DNA of 64,000 bases, taken from contig NZ_CP088156.1 of NCBI RefSeq assembly GCF_021088345.1, positions 310,001 through 374,000 of the forward strand. Reading direction: 5' to 3'. The DNA is from Bradyrhizobium ontarionense. GTDB lineage: Bacteria > Pseudomonadota > Alphaproteobacteria > Rhizobiales > Xanthobacteraceae. Below, one piece after another: positions 1 through 8,894 of the stretch; positions within the stretch are counted from its first letter, which is position 1, and each line of letters opens with the position of its first letter. Made by a program: the position numbers and the translations under genes. The notes under the pieces were generated by a model. That model saw only the letters and a program-made list of their open reading frames with translations, searched no databases and was not told the DNA's origin.

Positions 1-1
1 A

Positions 2-415
2 TTGGGCGGTCAGGCGACGCGCATAGCGGTCGATCGAGTGGCGATCGATGGGGTCGTGCGCTCAGGTCGGATGGGCGGATGGGCGGGATATACCGTTCCG
101 GAGATAGCATCAGCCTGTTCGGCGAACGAATATCCGGATCGGTTTCGGCTGGGGCTGCGACTGTTCCTTCTGGCGACGATAGGTATCGGCCTGGGGCTGT
201 CCTTCGACTTTCGCCTGCTCCGCCGCCGCATTCGTGATGCGGAGAGGCTCCTTGGCCACGCGGACCCCGAAGAGCGCGATACCGAGATGCACGAATTTCT
301 CCTGCGCTTGACGGGCCACAAGGCCTATGTGGATCCGTACCGGCTTGCTGGGGCTTTGCTGATCCGCGGAAGACATGTACCAATCCACGATCTTGTGAAA
401 GCGATCTTCACATGA
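2..415 (+). CDS. Unidentified protein, 5' end probably outside window
   Basis: An open frame runs from the window edge to a TGA at 413-415. The first codon available is a TTG at position 2, so the true start may lie upstream. The product (at least 137 residues) has one hydrophobic stretch around residues 52-66, followed by a basic and then mixed helical C-terminal part. I do not recognise the family. Its stop overlaps the ATG of the next gene (ATGA), so the two are probably translationally coupled and act together. The sequence is more A+T-rich than the later part of the window, in line with the accessory character of the first 13 kb. Confidence 0.55.
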   Translation: MGGQATRIAVDRVAIDGVVRSGRMGGWAGYTVPEIASACSANEYPDRFRLGLRLFLLATIGIGLGLSFDFRLLRRRIRDAERLLGHADPEERDTEMHEFLLRLTGHKAYVDPYRLAGALLIRGRHVPIHDLVKAIFT

Positions 416-1143
416 CGATTACGCAGACCTCGCTTTCGTTGCAGCTCTCGCGCCGGATTGAGATCGCGCGGCATAAATGGGCGTATGCGGCGGCGGCTGT
501 TCCCTCGTCAGCCGGAATGAGGAGCCCGGTCGTTGGCGATGCGGTCGCCGGGGCCGACATCGCAGCCTTTGCCGTGCTGCGTGATTTCAATCCGAAAGTA
601 TTTGCCCAGTCGTCGCTTGCCTTCGCAGCCTCGCTGCCCGAACGCTGGCGTGACAGATGGTTTGGAACCTACACCCGGACCATCTTCCTTGCCGGTAATC
701 CGGCAAATCTCCTGTCGCGGTTCCCATTCCAGCACGTGACCGAGGATCGGTCCTGTGCGTGGCTCGGGCCGGCGCCCGCCAACGTGGCCATGACGTTGCG
801 GCGCCTGTTGGTGCCATTCCGAAGCGAGAGCAGCGTACCCTCGGGTGAGTTTTCCATTGGTCTGCCGGACGGAGAGATATGTGGTGCGACCGAAACGCCG
901 CGGCAAATGCAGATCCATCTCGGAACCGCAGGGATGACAGCGGTCGACTATCTGGTTCATTTGAACCATACGCTCGCTGAATCGGTGTTGCTTGGCTTGA
1001 TCGCCCCGGGAAGCGCCATCAGAATCCGGCATGTCCCGCGACTTCATGGCTGTCCGGAGGAGTTTCTGTGGTTGCGCGTGCTCAATGACAGGACCGATGG
1101 AAGCCGGTTACGTGCCTATGCGGGGGTGAGTGCGTGCGAGTAG
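412..1143 (+). CDS. Unidentified 243-residue protein coupled to MFS exporter
   Basis: ATG at 412 overlaps the preceding stop by four bases, and the 3' end overlaps the following GTG start by ten. It is therefore the middle member of a tightly packed three-gene unit ending in an exporter. The product looks soluble, with no signal peptide and no obvious membrane helix. It is Arg- and Ala-rich in its first half, and the second half contains the patterned stretch GTAGMTAVDYLVHLNHTLAE. I do not recognise a family. Given the neighbours (exporter, dioxygenase, aminotransferase), a role in a biosynthetic pathway is possible but is only inference. Confidence 0.6.
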   Translation: MTITQTSLSLQLSRRIEIARHKWAYAAAAVPSSAGMRSPVVGDAVAGADIAAFAVLRDFNPKVFAQSSLAFAASLPERWRDRWFGTYTRTIFLAGNPANLLSRFPFQHVTEDRSCAWLGPAPANVAMTLRRLLVPFRSESSVPSGEFSIGLPDGEICGATETPRQMQIHLGTAGMTAVDYLVHLNHTLAESVLLGLIAPGSAIRIRHVPRLHGCPEEFLWLRVLNDRTDGSRLRAYAGVSACE

Positions 1144-2294
1144 GGCCGAACCTCAGCATTGCGGCACTGTCGTTTGGAAATTTTGCAGTCGGGACCGGCG
1201 CCTTCATCATCTCAGGCATCCTCCCGATGGTTGCCGACAGTCTGGAAAGCACGGTCTTCGAGATCGGACAGACCGCAACGGCATTTTCCGTCGCGTTTGC
1301 ACTTGGCGGGCCGCTGCTTGCCTCTCCGACGAGCCGCTTTGATAGGCGGACTCTGCTGACGGCGGGACTGCTCCTGTTTTCGCTGGCCGCAGTGCTGGGG
1401 GCGCTGGCCCCCGACTACGGCGTCCTGATGCTGTCGAGGATCGTCGCGGGGGTTGCCGGCAGCCTGGTGACGCCGCATGCCGCGACGACCGCATCCTTGC
1501 TGGCAGAGGAGAGCGGCCGGGGCCGAGCGATCGCTCTCGTGCTTCTGGGCTTTGCAGCGTCGACCGTGTTCGGGGTGCCGCTCGGCACCATGGTCGGCGC
1601 TGTCTTCGGCTGGCGTGCGGCCTTCGGCGTGATTTCCCTGCTCGCGCTCGCCGGGGCTGTCGGGGTCCGCCTCGCGGTGCCAGGGCAGCTCAATATCCCA
1701 CCCATCGACCTCGGCGGTTGGCGCAAGGTCTTTGCGCATCGCGCCATCATCTTCATGCTGGCGGTAACGCTGTTTCAGGTGCTGGGGCAGGCCACCATCT
1801 TGACTTACCTCGCCATATTGCTGCGGGTCGAAAGTCATGCGTCGGTCGCGGAAATCAGTGCGTTGCTCATGGTGTTTGGCGGGGCAGGGATCGCCGGGAC
1901 GTTCGCCGCCAGCCGTCTCATGGATCGGGTGGGGGCGGCTCTGGTTGCCAATGCATCGATCATTCTGATGTGCGCGGTGATGACGGTGTGGCCCTTCATC
2001 GGCGGAAGCGTTCCAGGGGTGACGCTGCTCATCCTCCTCTGGGGCTTGAGCTCGTTTGCGGTGAACAGTGCGCAGCAGTACCGACTGATCGCGACCGCGC
2101 CGTCGCTGGCGACGGCATCCGTTTCGCTCAATTCATCATCGAGCTTCTTCGGGCAGTCGCTTGGTGCACTCGTCGGCGGCGCTGTCGTCGCCTTCTTCGG
2201 CGTTGCGACCATACCTTCGATTGGTGCTCTTGCCATGATGATCGCGCTGGGCCTCTCCCTTGCTTCGAACGGAAGCGAATCCAGAAAGGCATGA
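1134..2294 (+). CDS. MFS transporter, drug/sugar-efflux (AraJ-like) type
   Basis: The product of 386 residues has about twelve hydrophobic segments, the normal size for a major facilitator exporter. After helix 2 the cytoplasmic loop reads TSRFDRRTLL, matching the MFS motif A region (G/S-x-x-x-D-R-x-x-R-R). The fourth helix carries SRIVAGVAGSLVTPHAAT, typical of DHA1/AraJ-type efflux permeases. GTG at 1134 is used because it starts directly at the first conserved helix and overlaps the previous gene. It most likely exports the product of the neighbouring biosynthetic genes; the substrate is unknown. Confidence 0.9.
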   Translation: MRVGPNLSIAALSFGNFAVGTGAFIISGILPMVADSLESTVFEIGQTATAFSVAFALGGPLLASPTSRFDRRTLLTAGLLLFSLAAVLGALAPDYGVLMLSRIVAGVAGSLVTPHAATTASLLAEESGRGRAIALVLLGFAASTVFGVPLGTMVGAVFGWRAAFGVISLLALAGAVGVRLAVPGQLNIPPIDLGGWRKVFAHRAIIFMLAVTLFQVLGQATILTYLAILLRVESHASVAEISALLMVFGGAGIAGTFAASRLMDRVGAALVANASIILMCAVMTVWPFIGGSVPGVTLLILLWGLSSFAVNSAQQYRLIATAPSLATASVSLNSSSSFFGQSLGALVGGAVVAFFGVATIPSIGALAMMIALGLSLASNGSESRKA

Positions 2295-2426
2295 GGCCGA
2301 ATCTTCACCTGCCGACGAAATAATTTTCTGTTCAGTCATCCGGAGCAACTCAATGTGTAGATGTATTTTCATAGAACAAAATTTGAGGTAGAGTCGGCTT
2401 CGTTTCGTGTCGACATGGGTGCCATC

Positions 2427-3236
2427 ATGCTTACGTGTGAACAGATAGAGCGTTACCATCGTCGCGGCTATCTTCTGTTGCCGGACTGGTTTGACAATCA
2501 AGAGGTCGACACTCTACGCGCCGAGTTGCCAAGCCTTCTGAATCACGACTCGCCAGGCCGCACGACGGAGGCGGACAAGAAATCCGTCAGGATCTTCTAC
2601 GGCGTGCATCAAATAAGTCCGTTGTTCGACGCGCTGACGCGTCATCCACGGATGCTGCCACTGGCGATGAGTCTTCTTGGCGAACAAGTCTATGTCCACC
2701 AATCCAAGTTGAACATGAAGTCTGGCTTCCAGGGCAGCGGATTCGAATGGCATCAGGACTTTGCGTTCTGGCACGGTCGCGATGGGATGCCCAAGCCGAA
2801 CGTCGTCAACTTCATCGTGTTTCTCGATGATGTCGACATATTCAATGCGCCGATCTATCTGCTGCCTGGTTCTCACGAGCGCGGCCTGGCTCCGTCACAG
2901 GGCAAGGAGTTGATGCCGCATGACCATGTCAAAGAATTGGTTGCAGAACTTGGTATAGAAGCGGCGACCGGTCCGCGCGGAACGCTACTGGTGTTCGGCG
3001 GCCTCATCGCTCATGCATCGCCGCCAAACATATCGCCGTTCAACCGGGCCTTGGCCTTGGTCACCTACAACGCCGTCAGCAATGTGCTTACGGCAGGCAC
3101 GGATGCCTCGCACGCCCACTTGGCGGAACGCGAGATCGTGGCGTTGGCCAGTCATCAGGATGATGACATATTGCGTCGCCCGGCCCCTCCGTACCGATCG
3201 CGCATGGAAGAGTTTCGTATTGCGATGAAGGCGTGA
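2427..3236 (+). CDS. Phytanoyl-CoA/ectoine-hydroxylase (EctD)-like Fe(II)/2OG dioxygenase
   Basis: This 269-residue non-haem iron, 2-oxoglutarate dioxygenase belongs to the PhyH superfamily. From the ATG at 2427 the iron ligands are H109 and D111 (FEWHQDF) and a distal histidine near H196 (LIAHASPPN). The stretches SKLNMKSGFQGSGFEWHQDF, WHGRDGMP, LLPGSHE and LVTYNAVSN closely follow ectoine 5-hydroxylase EctD. I chose 2427 because family members begin with LTxEQxxxYxxxGYLxLP; the frame is open upstream with an ATG at 2415 and another at 2361. An EctC-like cyclase lies at 8895-9281, yet no EctA or EctB is present, so the substrate may be another amino-acid-derived compound. Confidence 0.87.
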   Translation: MLTCEQIERYHRRGYLLLPDWFDNQEVDTLRAELPSLLNHDSPGRTTEADKKSVRIFYGVHQISPLFDALTRHPRMLPLAMSLLGEQVYVHQSKLNMKSGFQGSGFEWHQDFAFWHGRDGMPKPNVVNFIVFLDDVDIFNAPIYLLPGSHERGLAPSQGKELMPHDHVKELVAELGIEAATGPRGTLLVFGGLIAHASPPNISPFNRALALVTYNAVSNVLTAGTDASHAHLAEREIVALASHQDDDILRRPAPPYRSRMEEFRIAMKA

Positions 3237-3393
3237 GCCCAGCCCGGGTTTGCGGTCCTTCCACGCCACTTCCGTTCGGCAGGCGGCCGGCTTCCAAATC
3301 CAGATCCAGCTTGCTGTGAACGCGCAGGCGAAATGCCCAACAGGGCATGGCCAATGTGGAATGCCCGCGTAGAGGACTGTAGAGGAGGGTAGA

Positions 3394-3981
3394 ATGCGCG
3401 ATCTTCTGATAGTGGGCGTCGGTGGAACGACTCGCGCTGGATCATCTTCGGAGGCTGCGTTACGGATCGCCATGGAGGCTGCGGAACGGCTGGGCGCGCG
3501 GACGCAGATATTTGCCGGGCGCGCGATCGCGCTTCCGATGTTCACACCGGAACGTTCCGAGCGCGGTGCGGATGCGACGGCCTTTATCGCGGCGCTGCGG
3601 CGTGCCGATGGCGTCATCATCAGCTCGCCCGGCTATCACGGGTCGATCTCGGGGCTGATCAAAAACGCCTTGGACTATACTGAAGACATGCGCGACGACA
3701 GGCGCCCGTATTTCGACGAGCGGGCCGTCGGTTGCATTGCCTGCGCGGCCGGCTGGCAGGCTGCGGGGTCAACCTTGTCGGCCCTGCGGTCGGTGATTCA
3801 TGCGCTTCGCGGGTGGCCGACGCCCTTCGGCGTGGGCATCAATACGTCGGAATACATGTTCGGCGAAGGCAGGCGCGTTGATCCCGAGCTTCAAAGGCAG
3901 CTCTCGATCGTCGGCTCCCAGGTCGTCGAGTTCGCAGAGCTGCGTCGGGTCCATTGCGACGCGCGCGAAGCATCAATGTAG
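3394..3981 (+). CDS. NADPH-dependent FMN reductase family protein
   Basis: This 195-residue flavodoxin-fold protein has the family hallmarks: an N-terminal phosphate-binding stretch GGTTRAGSSSEAAL, the loop SPGYHGSISGLIKNALDY that covers the FMN, and a C-terminal half typical of the ArsH/SsuE-like NADPH:FMN reductases. A strong Shine-Dalgarno (GAGGAGGG) lies just upstream of the ATG. It could supply reduced flavin to a partner such as the FAD oxidoreductase at 5633 or the acyl-CoA-dehydrogenase-like monooxygenase wreck at 10425. That partnership is inferred from position only. Confidence 0.88.
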   Translation: MRDLLIVGVGGTTRAGSSSEAALRIAMEAAERLGARTQIFAGRAIALPMFTPERSERGADATAFIAALRRADGVIISSPGYHGSISGLIKNALDYTEDMRDDRRPYFDERAVGCIACAAGWQAAGSTLSALRSVIHALRGWPTPFGVGINTSEYMFGEGRRVDPELQRQLSIVGSQVVEFAELRRVHCDAREASM

Positions 3982-4100
3982 ATCGTCATCGATAGGCGGG
4001 TCGCTCGAGTGCGATGCCGCCGGGCGACGCGCGCGGGGGCGACGTCAGCGCAGCTGATCGCCTTGGAAAATCGCTACGCGGTGTGTCGAAGAATTCCAAT

Positions 4101-4453
4101 TTACAATTTACGATGATTGATCGTCTGCAAAAAGATCGGCCTCATGCGATGCATGTTTTCACGCAGGAAATACTCATAGTGCGTGGTACGAGTGACTGCT
4201 ACAATCGGCAAGTCGTCACACCGTCGCGCGACAAGACGACATTCGGCCGCCTCGGAAAATCACCCAGTGCAATTCCGACATTCATCTCAAGGGCGATGTC
4301 GACAGCCGCGGAGCGCGGCGCGATGTTGTCGAGCGCGTTGTGTCCTGCGACGGGAATCGACGTCAGCAGGCGGTTGGAAATCTCGCGCCGGCTACGGCCT
4401 AGTCGAAGCCGTTTCACAGGCGCCGGATAGGACGAGCAAGGCGGTCGCGTCAC
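4101..4453 (-). pseudogene. Unidentified degenerate coding remnant
   Basis: The 518-base stretch between the FMN reductase and the aminotransferase holds no convincing intact gene. On the minus strand two overlapping frames look protein-like: one from 4453 to about 4205 (…VAGHNALDNIAPRSAAVDIAL… and …MNVGIALGDFPRRPNVVLSR…) and, after an apparent frameshift near 4205, a second reading DDLPIVAVTRTTHYEYFLRE and ending at TAA 4103-4101. The two halves join smoothly as one C-terminal domain. I could not assign the family; a regulator effector domain is conceivable. Read as a frameshifted gene tail. Confidence 0.3.
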
Positions 4454-4499
4454 GCGCCTTCAAGAAACGCAAATCGGCAACGGCTGCAGAGGGAACAAG

Positions 4500-5636
4500 G
4501 TGAGCCCTAAAATCATACGTCCGTTTCATCTGGACATCACGCCGAAGGATCGCGACTACCTGCATGGTGCGTTGGACGACATCCTCGATTCCGGCACGCT
4601 CATTCTCGGCAAGTATACGGATGAATTCGAAAAGGCATTCGCCGCCTATGTCGGCACGAAGTACGCGGTCTCGCTCAACAGTGCGACCAGCGCCCTGGAG
4701 ATCCAGCTGAGACTGGCCGATGTCGTCGATCGGAAAGTTGCCGTCCCGACCAACACGAACTTTGCAACCGTGGCAGCCATTATCCATGCCGGTGGGAAGC
4801 CGGTATTCCTGGACATGGACGCGTCGACGTTCATGCCAACTCCCGCGATGCTGGAAGGCGCTCATCGCATTCATCCGGATCTTGCCGGGTTCGTATGTGT
4901 CCACATCGGAGGCGTTATCGCCCCGGATATGCTCGAGATCGTCGAGTACTGCGGCAGGGCCGGTCTGTTCTTGATTGAAGACTGTGCCCACGCGCACGGC
5001 AGTGTCCTGCAGAGGAAGCACGCTGGTACATTTGGTGTGAGCGGAGCATTTTCGTTCTTCCCCACCAAGGTCATGACCACGATGGAAGGGGGGATGATCG
5101 TCTCCGACGACGAGGAATACGCTACTGCTGTGCGTTCCTATCGCAACCAAGGCAAGAGAGCGGGGAATTACAATGCGCTCCATGTCGATCTCGGCAATAG
5201 CTGGAGAATGAGCGAATTCGCGGCGGCTTTCGGCCTGTCGCAATTGAAGAAGCTCGATGCGATGCTCGATCGGCGCGCGTCGATAGCCAAGGTGTACGTC
5301 GACTGCTTTGAATCTGCGGGCATCGCATACGTCTCGACCGGTCATATGGATCGATGCAGCAATTACAAGGTCATTGCAGTGTCGCCGTCCACGGACGTCG
5401 ATATCAAGAGCGAGCTCGCCAAGGACGACATCTTCCTGGGAGGAGCGGTTTACGACGTTCCATGTCACAGGCAGCCGGTGTTCAGCGCGCTCTCCAAGCA
5501 GAACGCGCCCTGTCCGATATCGGAGCAGATGTGCCCGCGCCAGTTTTGCCTGCCGATCACGTCCAGCATGGACGTCAACGACGCGCATCGTGTGGCGAAT
5601 GCCGTGAAGCGCGTTCTGCAAAGATCACCGTCATGA
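4500..5636 (+). CDS. DegT/DnrJ/EryC1/StrS-family PLP aminotransferase
   Basis: This 378-residue fold-type I aminotransferase acts on keto-sugars or cyclic ketones in secondary metabolism and polysaccharide pathways. Visible family signatures are SATSALEIQLRLADV (cofactor phosphate-binding region), IEDCAHAHG (Asp that pairs with the PLP pyridine nitrogen) and FSFFPTKVMTTMEGGM, where the lysine forms the Schiff base. GTG at 4500 precedes the first conserved residues; no upstream ATG in frame fits better. The stop overlaps the next ATG (ATGA at 5633-5636), so it is coupled to the FAD oxidoreductase, suggesting successive oxidation and transamination of one substrate. Confidence 0.92.
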   Translation: MSPKIIRPFHLDITPKDRDYLHGALDDILDSGTLILGKYTDEFEKAFAAYVGTKYAVSLNSATSALEIQLRLADVVDRKVAVPTNTNFATVAAIIHAGGKPVFLDMDASTFMPTPAMLEGAHRIHPDLAGFVCVHIGGVIAPDMLEIVEYCGRAGLFLIEDCAHAHGSVLQRKHAGTFGVSGAFSFFPTKVMTTMEGGMIVSDDEEYATAVRSYRNQGKRAGNYNALHVDLGNSWRMSEFAAAFGLSQLKKLDAMLDRRASIAKVYVDCFESAGIAYVSTGHMDRCSNYKVIAVSPSTDVDIKSELAKDDIFLGGAVYDVPCHRQPVFSALSKQNAPCPISEQMCPRQFCLPITSSMDVNDAHRVANAVKRVLQRSPS

Positions 5637-6937
5637 AGATAGTTGTCGTCGGTGCGGGTGTCGCTGGTGTCGCTGCCGCGGAGCTGCTGCAGCGATATCC
5701 AGGAAATCGCGTGACGTTGATCGAAGCAAAGAGCCAGATCGGCACCGGCGCGAGCATGGACCAGCATGGCTGGTTCCACATGGGCAGTCTCTATTCCATC
5801 CAGAGCCTCGAAGAAAGCGTCACCTCGGCGGTCAAGAACGTCAGAATTCTGACGCGCTACTATGAGAGCTATGTCAATCAGGAAACCGCTGAGCCGGGAA
5901 ACAGAAATCGGAACACGTGGTTTGTCGACGAGCCGATCAGCTATCTCTTCCCGGGCGGTTGGCATTTGCCTTACGACGTCAGGCAGGGGGCCTACAGCAA
6001 GGAGCTGGACGGGTTTCTGCATTTCTCGAAGGATATCGTGTCCGCGGGAGCGGCCCTGGGGCAGCTTCTCAAGTTCAACAGGGTGTGGTCCGGGGTGAAG
6101 ATCGTCAGCTCCGATCTTCCGATGAGGACCAAGAAGATACTCGATGATCTGGTCTGCAGCTTCCAGACCAACGGGGGCGACATAAGACTCTCGTCAAAAT
6201 ACCTGTCGCATGGTTCGACAGCGGCGGGTGGAGTCAAGGTCACGCTCGTGGATGGCACGACAGTTCATGCCGACGTGTGCGTCGTCTGTTCCGGCGAGCA
6301 GTTGGCGTCCTGCGGCTGGAATGCTCACCGCCTGGTCGTGCGACGCAGTCCGATCATGGTTGTCACGCCGGCACTGTGCAATGAGAACATCGTGGTGGTC
6401 GAGGCCAAGGATCACGCGTCGTTCTCGCACATCGTGCACAGCCACCGTGGACAGAGGTATTCCGTGGTGTCCGGGGCATACAGCGCGGACGTCGGCGATG
6501 AAGAAGGCAGCCACCGGGCCGCAATGCTGCTGAAGCAGGTTACAAGAACCCATTTCCCATCCAGGTTTGATGCGTCGTCGCACGAACTGTACTTTGGAAC
6601 GAAGGTCGATCGGCTGCATCGCGAGGATCGGCGGGATTATTCTCCGACGATTGTGGAATTGGAGCGCAATGTCATCGGCGCGATCCCAGGGAAATTCTCG
6701 TTCGCCTTTCTGTTGGCGCACAATCTCGCGCTTCGCGTCATGGAGGGAAAAGACATTCCATCGTCGACAGCCTTGTCGGGCCGCCGCGACACGGCGATGG
6801 TGGCCACTCCGAAACATGAGCTCGTGGCGGCAGCCCTGCTTCAGGCAAGGCGTAGCCTTCAAATGGACCGCGACAGGCCGGGCTACAAGTTGGACGAAGC
6901 GGCGTCCAATTTGGACGATGTCCGCTCCGCGAGGTAG
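5633..6937 (+). CDS. FAD-dependent oxidoreductase (DAO/amine-oxidase type)
   Basis: This 434-residue protein begins with a Rossmann dinucleotide motif VVVGAGVAGVAAAELL followed by an acidic ribose-binding residue (TLIEAKSQIG), typical of the DAO and amine-oxidase flavoproteins. The ATG at 5633 sits four bases inside the aminotransferase gene; the frame is open further upstream but that part is antisense-like and lacks conservation. The rest is consistent with a substrate domain, but I see no signature that defines the substrate. Its partner is probably the coupled aminotransferase. Confidence 0.85.
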   Translation: MKIVVVGAGVAGVAAAELLQRYPGNRVTLIEAKSQIGTGASMDQHGWFHMGSLYSIQSLEESVTSAVKNVRILTRYYESYVNQETAEPGNRNRNTWFVDEPISYLFPGGWHLPYDVRQGAYSKELDGFLHFSKDIVSAGAALGQLLKFNRVWSGVKIVSSDLPMRTKKILDDLVCSFQTNGGDIRLSSKYLSHGSTAAGGVKVTLVDGTTVHADVCVVCSGEQLASCGWNAHRLVVRRSPIMVVTPALCNENIVVVEAKDHASFSHIVHSHRGQRYSVVSGAYSADVGDEEGSHRAAMLLKQVTRTHFPSRFDASSHELYFGTKVDRLHREDRRDYSPTIVELERNVIGAIPGKFSFAFLLAHNLALRVMEGKDIPSSTALSGRRDTAMVATPKHELVAAALLQARRSLQMDRDRPGYKLDEAASNLDDVRSAR

Positions 6938-6973
6938 ACCGAACCGTGGCTTTGGTGTGAGGCGGTGGGGACG

Positions 6974-7585
6974 ATGACGCAGAGAATTACGACGGTCGTC
7001 TTCGACATCGGCAATGTGCTGGTCCAATGGGACCCCCGCCATCTTTATCGGCGGATTTTCGCGACGCACGATGAGGTCGAGCATTTTCTCGGCAATGTTT
7101 GCACCAGTGCCTGGAACCTGGAGATCGATGGCGGCAAGCCGTTTGCCGAGGCAGTCGAGGAGCTCGTTGCCCGCTTCCCCGAACATGAGATGGAAATTCG
7201 CGCGTTCGACGGGCGATGGAATGAGATGGTGCCCGGTCTCGTCCCGGGTACGCTGGCGCTGATGGAACGGCTCGAGGCGCGCGGCGCGCCCCTCTACGCG
7301 ATCACCAATTTCTCGGCCGAGAAATTCGCCGAGTCGCGTCTGCGCTTTCCGTTCTTCGATCGCTTCCGTGGCACGATCGTCTCGGCCCACGAACGGCTCC
7401 TGAAACCCGAGCGCGCGATTTTCGAGTTGCTGCTCGCGCGCTATAGGCTACAGGCAGAGGAGTGCCTGTTCATCGACGATTCCGCTGATAACGTCGCCGG
7501 CGCAAGAGCGGTGGGAATGGCGGCGCATCATTTCAAATCCGCAGCGGCCCTCGAGAAAGAATTGGCCGCGTATCAGCTCATCTGA
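6974..7585 (+). CDS. HAD-superfamily hydrolase (subfamily IA)
   Basis: This 203-residue phosphatase-like protein has the HAD motifs in order: motif I VVFDIGNVLVQWDP (the GNV variant of DxDxT seen in YihX- and epoxide-hydrolase-N-terminal-like members), motif II AITNFS, a motif III lysine in LLKPERAIFELLL, and motif IV FIDDSADNVAGA. The ATG at 6974 is preferred over the in-frame GTG at 6965. It would dephosphorylate a small phosphorylated metabolite in the cytoplasm. The gene follows the FAD oxidoreductase by 36 bases and could be the last intact member of that operon. Confidence 0.9.
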   Translation: MTQRITTVVFDIGNVLVQWDPRHLYRRIFATHDEVEHFLGNVCTSAWNLEIDGGKPFAEAVEELVARFPEHEMEIRAFDGRWNEMVPGLVPGTLALMERLEARGAPLYAITNFSAEKFAESRLRFPFFDRFRGTIVSAHERLLKPERAIFELLLARYRLQAEECLFIDDSADNVAGARAVGMAAHHFKSAAALEKELAAYQLI

Positions 7586-7705
7586 GATCGACCAGGCCTT
7601 GCGTGCCCAGGTGTCGGGAATTCGACGTGCATGCTGGCGAGCCGAAGCGGTCATGGCGAGATGTTGCTTTCGTCCGTCGCCTGAGGAGCTGGGCAAGAGG
7701 CGATG

Positions 7706-8031
7706 ATGAAGCCATTGGGCGGTGACGAGGTTAGGGTACGGTGGGAGCCGATCGACCAGATCGGCGCGCGACATTTGTCGTACTGGCGAAGGTTTTCGCC
7801 TCCCGATATGCGCGCATCATTGTTCTTTTGGCTTTGGACGCTCAAGGAGACGTTTGTGAAGGCGACGGGCTGAGCCGTCCGCTCCTCTCATTTTCATTTT
7901 CATTGGATACGGTACGCATCAGGTTCATATCGCAGCGGATGCACGTCCCGGAATATTCCCAAGGCTGGCAGTTCGCGGAGCGCCATCCGGTTGACGATTG
8001 GGCTCTGGCGATTGCCGTTCGTCAAACAATC
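7706..8031 (+). pseudogene. Sfp-type 4'-phosphopantetheinyl transferase remnant, frameshifted
   Basis: The frame from ATG 7706 reads …EPIDQIGARHL…FSPPDM…WLWTLKETFVKATG and stops at TGA 7871-7873. A one-base shift there continues LSRPLLSFSFSLDTVRIRF and ends near …DDWALAIAVRQ at about 8031. Together this is the C-terminal half of an Sfp-like phosphopantetheinyl transferase: the W-T-x-K-E-x-F-x-K-A-x-G-x-x-L-S signature followed by the beta-strand tail. The N-terminal half and the metal-binding D-x-E are missing or degraded (WEP where DVEP is expected). Such enzymes activate carrier proteins of NRPS/PKS systems, so it hints at the ancestral nature of this locus. Confidence 0.6.
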
Positions 8032-8840
8032 CGGCTGGATCTGCGTGCAATGGCAGCCGACGAGATATCGGACCTTGCGACGTCCCGCGCTTGCGGTGGA
8101 GTCCCAAGGGCATTGGGGATCGCGGCGCCAGGATTGGCAGCAAACATTATCGCCGCCGATGTTGCAAGCGTCACGCCGATGACGAGATTGACGGCGGCCG
8201 CAAGCAGAACGGTTTCCATCAATCCAGGTCGATCGATGATGTGCCGTAGCGCGGTCGTCAGCGGCAAGGCGCAGCCGTTCGGCGCCGTCGCGGGCTCATG
8301 CAGCACCGGCCGTGCCAACCTCTGCCAGATGATTATGGCGCCGTCCGCCGCCAGGAACAATGCGGCAGCCGAAATCACGACGTATTCACACGACCACAGT
8401 TTGAGTAGAGCCGCGGCGACGAGGGGGCCGAGCACGAGACCGAGCTGATCGGCGATCTGGGTGTAGGAGATGATCTTCTCGAATCGGTGCTGATGAAAGA
8501 CCTGTGGCAGCCTCGCGGGCCATCAGGCCCTGCGTCGTCAGAACGCCGCAGACGGCCGAGATTCCGATCAGCCAGCCGACGCCGCCAAAGGCGGCGTGGG
8601 CGATCATGCCGGCGAAACAGGCGACCGCACGGAGCTGCTGACTGACGTGCAGCAACATCAGCGGCGACTTCCGATCGCACAGCGCGCCGCAGACTGGAAA
8701 TGACAGATAGCGCGGCAGCGTCTCGACGAAACACGCCGCGTCGGACCGGGACACGCTGCCGGTCAACTGAAACACCAGCAGCGGGACCAGAAAAAGAATG
8801 ATCTGGTCCGCGAGCCGTGAAAGGAAGAGGGAGTGGAAGA
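8022..8840 (-). pseudogene. MFS exporter (EntS/MFS_3-like), truncated and frameshifted
   Basis: Reading leftwards from about 8840, one frame gives a first helix and loop typical of MFS_3 exporters (LADQIILFLVPLLVFQLTGS, then ALCDRKSPLMLL) down to MAREAATG near 8505. A frameshift then moves the reading to the frame that runs VFHQHRFEKI…, LGLVLGPLVAAALLKL and RPGLMETVLLAAAVNLVIG to about 8140, after which the match fades. An in-frame TGA lies upstream of the first helix and no start codon is evident. The gene would have followed the EctC-like gene on the same strand, and is dead as it stands. Confidence 0.65.
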
Positions 8841-8894
8841 AAGCTTGGCTTCTTCAAGCCCATCGGGCAACCTTGACCCTGCCGCGGACCGGCC

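Noticed and set aside
4014..4430. 138-codon plus-strand frame before the aminotransferase
   Set aside because: No protein-like pattern or ribosome-binding site, and opposite to the more convincing minus-strand remnant.
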